49,674 bases of DNA from Rickettsiales bacterium (lineage in GTDB: Bacteria > Pseudomonadota > Alphaproteobacteria > Rickettsiales > JAJNBL01): positions 1-49,674 of the forward strand of contig JAJNBL010000003.1 of the NCBI GenBank assembly GCA_021156175.1. The letters are read 5' to 3'. Shown here in pieces: positions 43,514-49,674 of this stretch (position 1 is its first letter; each line of letters opens with the position of its first letter). The position numbers were made by a program, and so were the translations under genes. The notes beneath the pieces are model-generated. The model searched no databases, had not been told where the DNA came from, and saw nothing but the letters and a program-made list of their open reading frames with translations.

Positions 43514-45079
43514 CTAAAGTAAGTTACATGTCTGCGATCCCTGTCCCTGAGAAGGATTTGCTTGAGGAGCTCTCTGCATTCTCTCCCGCCAGGATTGTTC
43601 TTCTGCCGGAGCGGAAAGATTCCATCTTTCCCTAAGGGAATCAATTTTTAAAATAATGTCTTTCGGGGCTGGACGCGTAACCGCAAAGCTGCCGGCAGCA
43701 AACTTCCCCAGGAGATGATCCTGCAAGGTACCGGTATTCCAAGCCAGTACCTGGCATAACTGCTTCCGATTCTCAAGAGAAATTAGTTCTAAATCAAGTT
43801 GTATGTTTGTGATTTTGGGATTGTTTTTCAGGAGTTGGAGTAGGACAGCTATGTGTGTATCCCTAAGATTGTTAAATGTAAGGTTAAGCGTTTTGACATG
43901 TGTCTCTTGGAGGGTTCTTCCCAGTGCCGTGGATGCTTCGACAGTGTTAATTCCGTTAAAGTGAAGTTCGAGCGAAGTGACATTGGTGCTTTGGAGAGCT
44001 GTTCCCAGTGCCGTGCATGCTTTGGCAGTGCTAATTCCGTTACGGCCAAGATTAAGGGAAGTGACATTAGTGCCTTGGAGAGCTGTTCCCAGTGCCGTGC
44101 ATGCTTCGGCAGTGCTAATGTAGTTATACTGAAGATTAAGGGAAGTAACATTGGTGCCTTGGAGCGCTGTTCCCAGTGCTGTGCATGCTTCGGCAGTGTT
44201 AATTTCGTTACGGTCAAGATCAAGCGAAGTGACATTGGTGCCTTGGAGAGCTGTTCCCAGTGCCGAGCATGCTTCGGCAGTGTTAATGTCGTTATTACCT
44301 AGTTTAAGGGAAGTGACATTGGTGCCTTGGAGAGCTGTTCCCAGTGCCGTGCATACTTCGGCAGTGTTAATCTTGTTATCACCTAGATTAAGCGAAGTGA
44401 CATTGGTGCTTTGTAAAGCTGTTCCCAGTGCTGTGCATACTTCGGCAGTGTTAATGTCGTTAGGGCCAAGATTAAGGGAAGTGACATTGGTGCCTTGGAG
44501 GGCTGTTCCCAGTGCTGTGCATACTTCGGCAGTGTTAATCTTGTTATCACCTAGATTAAGGGAAGTGACATTGGTGCTTTGTAAAGCTGTTCCCAGTGCT
44601 GTGCATACTTCGGCAGTGCTAATGTAGTTATACTGAAGATTAAGGGAAGTGACATTGGTGCTTTGGAGAGCTGTTCCCAGTGCCGTGCATACTTCGGCAG
44701 TGTTAATGCTGTTATTACCTAGTTTAAGCGAAGTGACATTGGTGCCTTGGAGGGCTGTTCCCAGTGCCGTGCATGCTTTGGCAGTGTTAATTTCGTTACG
44801 GCCAAGATCAAGGGAAGTGACATTGGTGCCTTGGAGAGCTGTTCCCAGTGCAGTGCATGCTTCGGCAGTGTTAATGTTGTTACACTGAAGATCAAGCGAA
44901 GTGACATTGGTGCCTTGGAGAGCTGTTCCCAGTGCCGAGCATGCTTCGGCAGTGTTAATCCAATGCCGGTTAAAAGAAAGGTAAGTAGAGTGGGGGTGCC
45001 CCCGTTCAAAATATGCCTTAGCCTCTGCGTTTTTTCCAGCTTTAACGAGAGCAACAAATGTTTTTTCTTCCCACACCAT
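43514..45079 (-). CDS. Leucine-rich repeat protein with C-terminal CaaX-like motif
   Basis: 521 residues. Short helical N-terminus (1-40), thirteen 28-residue leucine-rich repeats of the ribonuclease-inhibitor type (41-404; pattern I-x-T-A-E-x-C-x-A-L-G-x-A-L-Q-x-T-N-V-x-S-L-x-L-x-x-N), one degenerate repeat, a helical region (about 430-490) and a Gln/Ser/Gly-rich flexible tail ending T-C-N-L-L. The last four residues, Cys-Asn-Leu-Leu, fit a CaaX box with Leu at X, the form used by geranylgeranyl transferase I in eukaryotes. There is no signal peptide, so any export would need a dedicated secretion system. GAGG site 7 bases before the ATG. Eukaryote-like repeats plus a prenylation tail suggest an effector acting on host membranes; this is inference. 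Confidence 0.85.
   Translation of the reverse strand: MVWEEKTFVALVKAGKNAEAKAYFERGHPHSTYLSFNRHWINTAEACSALGTALQGTNVTSLDLQCNNINTAEACTALGTALQGTNVTSLDLGRNEINTAKACTALGTALQGTNVTSLKLGNNSINTAEVCTALGTALQSTNVTSLNLQYNYISTAEVCTALGTALQSTNVTSLNLGDNKINTAEVCTALGTALQGTNVTSLNLGPNDINTAEVCTALGTALQSTNVTSLNLGDNKINTAEVCTALGTALQGTNVTSLKLGNNDINTAEACSALGTALQGTNVTSLDLDRNEINTAEACTALGTALQGTNVTSLNLQYNYISTAEACTALGTALQGTNVTSLNLGRNGISTAKACTALGTALQSTNVTSLELHFNGINTVEASTALGRTLQETHVKTLNLTFNNLRDTHIAVLLQLLKNNPKITNIQLDLELISLENRKQLCQVLAWNTGTLQDHLLGKFAAGSFAVTRPAPKDIILKIDSLRERWNLSAPAEEQSWRERMQRAPQANPSQGQGSQTCNLL
43868..44959. repeat. 84-bp tandem repeat array coding for the LRRs
   Basis: Thirteen 84-base units, many over 90 percent alike by eye, for example CTGTTCCCAGTGC[CT]GTGCAT on the plus strand recurring every 84 bases. 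Within the array some whole units appear twice (units 5 and 7; 4 and 10 differ in few positions), which indicates recent duplication or gene conversion. The copy number is probably unstable. Confidence 0.95.
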
Positions 45080-45484
45080 ATCTAATCCTCTTTATAAAGA
45101 TTGTACCTGCTGTATTGCAAGAGGCCTATAAAAATCATCTCATAAGGGATAAGACTATTATCTACATAACGTTGTAATGCCGCGATGGCATCTTAAGGCA
45201 TTTTAGAATTGTAAGTCCATAACCCTTTGCTTACCTCCTCCTGTACCTGTTGAATCTGTCGTATCCGTGACAATGCCAAAGGGTACTTTGGGTTATAGGA
45301 TTGGACAAGGATCGATAAATAAAGCAGCAGGAGCGAGTTAGGTCAGCCTTCGCTCTTGCTCCTCTCCCCCCATAACCCACTTCGCCCAACTTTCCACTTT
45401 CTTTAATCCGCCGGCTTTATAGAAGATAAGATGCATCGTCTAATGAATTAAAGGACTGAAACAACTGGCGGCCACGTTGAGAGT
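45080..45484. other. Gene-poor stretch between the LRR gene and the PDZ-like gene
   Basis: No convincing gene. It holds the LRR ribosome binding site, an imperfect inverted repeat (TCCATAACCC near 45221 with GGGTTATAGGA near 45293), and a further AGGAGC/GCTCCT pair near 45330-45362. A 35-codon open frame that ends at 45340 has no start signal and is not annotated. Confidence 0.5.
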
Positions 45485-45748
45485 TTGTTGAGCCCATCCC
45501 TTTGCAACAGTTCACTCTCCAAAGAGATTCTGCACAAGGCGCAGAAAATAGTACCGGTTATCTTTCCTGAATTTGTGAGACTTCCACAAACCCTGATCAA
45601 GCATATTTTAGAACCCAGTGCCGTGGTTATGAGGAGTATTCGCGATGCGGCAATCCAGAGAGCAATGGATTATTTCGTCAGGCTGCCATTTTCCCTTCTA
45701 ATTAACCTCTCCTACAATCTTTACAAACAGTTGCTTTTCTCGCTGTAG
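45485..45748 (+). CDS. Possible 87-residue protein or gene fragment
   Basis: Open frame from a TTG start, amphipathic helices (KEILHKAQKIVPVIFPEFVRL; SIRDAAIQRAMDYFVRLPFSLLINL). No recognised family. No ATG and only a weak GAGAG near the start, so it may be the remnant of a larger gene. It lies just upstream of the frameshifted PDZ-like gene and in the same direction. Confidence 0.25.
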   Translation: MLSPSLCNSSLSKEILHKAQKIVPVIFPEFVRLPQTLIKHILEPSAVVMRSIRDAAIQRAMDYFVRLPFSLLINLSYNLYKQLLFSL

Positions 45749-45807
45749 TTGTATATAATTACCGCACCCAAAGGGAGAAACGATAAAAGCTTAAGGGAAT
45801 CAAGAAG

Positions 45808-47678
45808 ATGCGGTATTTTAATAAAGAACAAGCTTATCAGTTAAGCTTATATTTTCAAGCTAACGCAACTGATTTTGCTCAAGATCTTCATGCTTTTCCA
45901 CAGCATAAAGCGGTGGTTAAAGAGTTTGATCGGAGATTTGATGATCCTCATCATCCATATTTTACCCCGGATGGATCTCTCGATACTTATAAACTAGGGC
46001 AACAGGGCTTGCCGTCGCAAAGAGTTCAGGCTAAGGAAAGATATGTAGTACCATTGATCTAATCGCGTTTTGGGTAGGTGGTAGCCGCCTTTCACCAGAT
46101 TTAAGAATTCCTTTTCATGCAATTCCTTACTATCCTCCCCGTACCATACTACAAAACGCCATCCAAGAGTTCTCTGCTTTTTCCCGTGTCCGTTTCCGTA
46201 ACTGGTTGCGGTATGAGGAGGAGTTAAATCCTCCAGTGGCAGGTCATGAAGCGGCGATACGGCAAGCTCTTACAACAGGACAGCCTTACAACATCCAACG
46301 CCAACCCAACCTCCGCGAAACAGCTTCCCGTGAGAAACTGGTCGTCTGGATCGAGCAAAAACGCCAGCAGCACAGCGGCAATCGGGAATTGCTAGAACAT
46401 ATCTATGGCAATGAGGGTGCGGTTGATTTTAACTATGACGATTTTTGTACCAGCTCTCTTGACGTCTTACAACTCCTTGAAAGCAACTTGCTTGGTGCAA
46501 TTGAGAAGCCTACCACGGCAGGGAAAAATCTAAGCCCAGCCGATCAAGCTGCTGCCCATCGGGACTTAGGCGAACTGTGCCAGCTTATCGGTGTTCCAGC
46601 ACCCACAACCGTTATAGATTTGGCAAACCTCGACCTTACCGAAGCGCTCTATCAAGGTATTAAAGACCCAGCACGTGCAATGCCACTTCTTGCTGCTGCC
46701 GCAGCAGCGCCCGCTGCCGGAGCTGCAGCGGCTGTAGCTCCCGCACCACGTCCGCTTGATCCTGCCGCCCTTGCAAACCGCGCAGCCCGGATGTTTACCG
46801 CTGCCTATACTCAAGGCCAGTATTACAAAGCGGCAATTAAACAGTTCCTTACCCAGCGTTTTCTCAATGCCAACCCCGGAGGCGCAGCAACGCCTGCGCA
46901 ACAGGCCGCAGAGGATGCTATCCTCCAATCTGTAACTGATGGGCTTCCTCATCTATTTAGCCATCAGCCGCAAGTGGTGAACCAAATTCAAGCGATACCG
47001 CAGGATCAATTAAAGACTATTGTTGAAAATCTACAACCCTCCATAGACTTTCTCAGAAAAAGAACTGAGGGCATCTTTGCAAACAACTTAAGCAAAACTA
47101 AGCTTAATGTTCTTGAGCAGCCTCATGATGATAAAAAATATGGCGGGATTGGGGTAGAAGTGAGTTATGCGCCTGGTCAGGGTTTAAAAATTGAAGCCTT
47201 TGTGAGCGATACGCTAGCTGATCCTCGGGAAAAAGCTGCAGCAGAAGCCAATCTGCCGGTTGTTAAAGCCGGTTTACAGCGGGGGGATGTTATTGCTTCG
47301 ATTACACTTAGCGATACGGAATGGCAAGAACTTCAAAGGCTTGCGGCTAATGGGACGTATGATGCCAAAGCCGCATGGGATGCTGCGCAACCTCATCATC
47401 GCGCTATATCCCGGAATGGGCAACTTTCTTATTCCATCAATTTAAAACAAATTGATGCCGAAACTGCCGGTATCTTCTTGCGAGGGCTTCCTGGAACCCA
47501 ACTGCGCTGCACGGTGGAATCTGCGACATCTGTACGGTATGTTGAGGTCGAACGCGAAATCATCAATGCCAAAGGAAAACACCGCTGTGTCCATGACGAC
47601 ATCGCCCATTACCGTGGCGGAAGAGCGGCAAGACCTTTGCCTGCAGCGCCGAGGGGAGGTGGAGGTATTCCTCTTTAA
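45808..47678 (+). pseudogene. PDZ-like accessory protein gene split by a one-base frameshift
   Basis: An ATG at 45808 opens a frame (MRYFNKEQAYQLSLYFQANA...) that stops at 46062. A second frame is open from 46035 without any start codon until a TTG at 46206 and continues to 47678. Translated across the break it reads ...AKERYVV|TIDLIAFWVGGSRLSPDLR..., a continuous protein of about 620 residues, so one base seems to have been lost around 46050. Content: helical N-terminus, Ala/Pro-rich linker (second-frame residues about 158-190), and a PDZ-like domain (about 308-395: GGIGVEVSY, then GLQRGDVIASI). No signal peptide. No family was recognised for the rest. Programmed frameshifting or an assembly error cannot be ruled out. 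Confidence 0.65.
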
Positions 47679-47926
47679 TATTCAGCAGAGCTTCAACAGC
47701 AATGGGCTGGGATCAGTTCGTGAATCGGCTAATAGCATCTCTACAATACCCTTATGACCATACCTATAAGCTGTCAAAAGAGGTAGCCTTTCCCTGTAAA
47801 ATTAGAATTTACGCTGTATTTTCCCCCCATATCAGCGTAATACTAAGAGGGGGTTAGTCAATGACGACTCACACCACCAAACCTATCCGAGAGTTACAAC
47901 CGGGAATTTATTAGCAGGTTTAAGTT
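47679..47926. other. Gene-poor stretch with a 17-codon remnant
   Basis: It contains one short frame at 47861-47914 (MTTHTTKPIRELQPGIY) with a very good GAGGGGG site 8 bases before its ATG; the frame ends 12 bases before the CTG at 47927. It may be a leader or the 5' end of a lost gene. Nothing else is coding. Confidence 0.4.
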
Positions 47927-49096
47927 CTGAGCAAATTTGATGTCATAATAATAGGCGCTGGTGCGGCGGGTTTGATGTGCGCCATTGAGGCCGGCAAGCG
48001 CGGGCGCAAAACGTTACTGCTTGAACATTCAGCCAATATCGCCGAGAAAATCCGCATTTCCGGCGGCGGGCGCTGCAACTTCACTAACCTAACCATCACC
48101 CCGCAACATTATATTTCCAATAATCCGCATTTCTGCGTTTCTGCACTTAAGCGCTACACGCAGCAAGATTTCATCAGCCTGATAAAGAAACACAATATCA
48201 GTTTCCATGAAAAAACGTTGGGGCAGCTTTTTTGCGATGACTCGTCACAGCAGATTATCAATATGCTGCTTGCTGAATGCGTGGCGGCTCATGTTGAAAT
48301 CAAAACAAACTCAAAAATAACTAACATTGCGAAGAATGAAAATTTTACAGTGACCGTTGGTTTGGAAACATATCAATCCGCATCGCTTGTGGTTGCGTGC
48401 GGTGGGTTATCCATCCCTAAAATTGGCGCAACGGGTTTTGGTTATGAAATTGCGCATCAGTTTGGCCTTAACATAATTCCCACCCGCGCCGGATTAGTAC
48501 CGCTTGCATTTGCCGAGCACTTGCTTGCCGAAACCAAAGATTTAATCGGCGTTTCATTTAACGGAGCGGCGAGCTGTAACAAAAAAACTTTTTCCGAGGG
48601 TATAATTTTTACCCATCGCGGCATCAGCGGCCCAGCGATTTTGCAAATTTCCTCATATTGGCAACCAGGCGATGAGGTAGAACTGAATCTGGCCGGCGAC
48701 ATAAACGCTCTGGAAAAGCTAAAGGAATTGAAAACCGCAAACCCAAAGCAGGAATTAAAAACCGCACTGGCGAACATAATGCCGCGCAAACTTGCTGCAT
48801 TTGTTTGCAATAACTCTAGCAAGAAAATGGCCGACCATTCAAACGCAAAACTTGCCGAAATCACCACAAAAATTACCAACTGGCCCTTAAAGCCAATCAG
48901 CACCGAAGGCTACCGCACTGCCGAAGTTACATTGGGCGGAGTTGATACCGAGGAATTATCCTCAAAAACATTTGAATCTAAAAAACATCCGGGACTATTT
49001 TTTATTGGCGAAGTAGTGGACGTAACCGGCTGGTTAGGTGGTTATAACTTCCAGTGGGCATGGTCTTCCGGGCACGCGGCGGGGCAATATGTTTAG
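47927..49096 (+). CDS. BaiN/RdsA-family NAD(P)/FAD-dependent oxidoreductase
   Basis: About 389 residues if begun at CTG 47927. The FAD-binding motif FDVIIIGAGAAGLMCAIEAGKRG lies at the very N-terminus, followed by ISGGGRCNFTNL, VACGGLSIPKIGATGFGYEIA, FTHRGISGPAILQ, and the closing GEVVDVTGWLGGYNFQWAWSSG, all hallmarks of the family. The first standard start codon in frame (TTG 47972) would cut off the dinucleotide-binding motif. Upstream of that only GTT, CTG and a stop (TAA, 47921) occur, so the gene either uses CTG or has lost its start. The composition is richer in AAC/AAA codons than in the core genes. Substrate unknown. Confidence 0.85.
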   Translation: MSKFDVIIIGAGAAGLMCAIEAGKRGRKTLLLEHSANIAEKIRISGGGRCNFTNLTITPQHYISNNPHFCVSALKRYTQQDFISLIKKHNISFHEKTLGQLFCDDSSQQIINMLLAECVAAHVEIKTNSKITNIAKNENFTVTVGLETYQSASLVVACGGLSIPKIGATGFGYEIAHQFGLNIIPTRAGLVPLAFAEHLLAETKDLIGVSFNGAASCNKKTFSEGIIFTHRGISGPAILQISSYWQPGDEVELNLAGDINALEKLKELKTANPKQELKTALANIMPRKLAAFVCNNSSKKMADHSNAKLAEITTKITNWPLKPISTEGYRTAEVTLGGVDTEELSSKTFESKKHPGLFFIGEVVDVTGWLGGYNFQWAWSSGHAAGQYV

Positions 49097-49108
49097 GCAA
49101 TTGATGCT

Positions 49109-49170
49109 TGAGGACTATAGCTCAATCTCGTAAGATTGTTGATAATTGGTTCGAACTTTTTTGTCCAGTC
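49109..49170 (+). other. tRNA-like remnant
   Basis: GAGGACTATAGCTCA followed 23 bases later by GGTTCGA and a GTCC that could pair with the GGAC at the start. It shares CTATAGCTCA and GGTTCGA with the tRNA-Ala at 42822 but is about 14 bases too short in the anticodon region and cannot fold as a full tRNA. It may be a decayed tRNA fragment at the right edge of the accessory segment. Confidence 0.3.
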
Positions 49171-49289
49171 TATGCTCTAGCGAGCTTCGGCTCGGCAAGC
49201 CCAGGCGAAAATTACCATCCCCCTTGCTTTTCTCCCCCGCATCTCCCACTATAACTATAGTCTAACCCTCTAACCACAAAAGGCGCCAC

Positions 49290-49674
49290 ATGAAACACAT
49301 CACCCGTTCGCTGTATTTCTGGGTGTTGGTGGCGATTGTCAGTGGCGGTGTGCTGGGATATCTCAGCCCGGAGGCGGGCATTGCGCTCAAACCCATCGCG
49401 GATGGATTTATCGCGCTTATCAAGATGCTCATTGGCCCGGTCATTTTCTGCACTGTGGTGCTGGGAATTGCGGGCTCTGGCTCTATCAAGAAATTGGGAA
49501 GAGTGGGCGGGAAGGCACTTCTTTATTTTGAAGTCATCTCGACATTCGCACTTGTCATCGGGTTGCTGGTGGGAAACCTAACGCAGGTGGGCGCGGGGTT
49601 GGATATTGATCCTGCGACGCTCGATGCAAGTAAGGTGTCGGGATTTTCCGAAAAAGCGCATGAAATGACGGTGC
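49290..49674 (+). CDS. dctA: Dicarboxylate/amino acid:cation symporter, DctA-like (partial)
   Basis: The first 128 codons; the gene runs off the window. [28 protein letters not shown], then [28 protein letters not shown] and [24 protein letters not shown] match the N-terminal helices of C4-dicarboxylate transporter DctA (uptake of succinate, fumarate, malate). AAGG site 8 bases before the ATG. It differs clearly from the symporter at 26602, so the two are not recent duplicates. Confidence 0.9.
   Translation, partial: MKHITRSLYFWVLVAIVSGGVLGYLSPEAGIALKPIADGFIALIKMLIGPVIFCTVVLGIAGSGSIKKLGRVGGKALLYFEVISTFALVIGLLVGNLTQVGAGLDIDPATLDASKVSGFSEKAHEMTV

Noticed and set aside
44151-44627. Plus-strand frames of 79-158 codons opposite the LRR array
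   Set aside because: They are repeat-driven shadows with period 28; the minus strand matches LRR structure and has a ribosome binding site.
43514-45079. Regular 84-bp repeats that might suggest a CRISPR array
   Set aside because: There are no spacers between units; the whole unit codes in frame for a 28-residue LRR and the array is inside one open gene.

Overview
The window reads as chromosomal DNA of an alphaproteobacterium. Evidence: a classical 5-aminolevulinate synthase (hemA), a heme A synthase (ctaA), the alphaproteobacterial flagellar regulator FliX, an NDUFA9-like protein and an intracellular polyhydroxybutyrate (PHB) depolymerase. Lifestyle is inferred to be at least partly host-associated: there is a repeat-rich LRR protein ending in a CaaX-like motif, a PDZ-like protein broken by a frameshift, several decayed genes, and intergenic palindromic elements of the kind often seen in intracellular alphaproteobacteria. 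Genus cannot be set from the sequence alone.

Layout. 1-5.9 kb: purL, a hotdog-fold dehydratase, rnhB, phaZ and a FliB-like protein. 6.0-12.8 kb: a small acidic protein and four tandem serralysin/RTX paralogs, two with an intact zinc-protease site and two that have lost it. 12.8-15.6 kb: tatA (only 51 aa), fliX, and two proteins of unknown function. 15.6-19.2 kb: a three-gene operon of a TPR protein, a FecR-domain protein with a TbpB-like C-terminal barrel, and a TPR/beta-barrel outer-membrane protein (Slam-like). 19.4-26 kb: hemA, ctaA, rarA, crcB, rluC, mutT and HU. 26-28 kb: a decayed response regulator and a dicarboxylate symporter. 28.2-32.2 kb: lolA, dinD and ftsK, with dinD wedged into the usual ftsK-lolA pair. 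32.4-42.8 kb: two NAD(P)-binding proteins, a D-2-hydroxyglutarate dehydrogenase-like enzyme, an RNA m5U methyltransferase, a lipoprotein, htpG, a lone sdhA and purK.

42.8-49.2 kb: accessory segment directly after tRNA-Ala(GGC). It holds a broken staphylococcal-nuclease-like gene, the LRR/CaaX protein, a frameshifted PDZ-like gene, a BaiN-family flavoprotein with a non-standard start, and a tRNA-like remnant. The window ends inside a second dicarboxylate symporter.

How the parts work together. The RTX paralogs look like type I secretion cargo, because all four end in an acidic-hydrophobic tail; no ABC transporter, HlyD or TolC gene lies in the window. The FecR/TbpB-like protein and the TPR-barrel protein look like an exported substrate and its outer-membrane translocator. 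The LRR/CaaX protein is the best candidate for a eukaryote-directed effector. Three separate genes are broken by small indels, so either the accessory DNA is decaying or the assembly has indel errors; raw reads would tell these apart.
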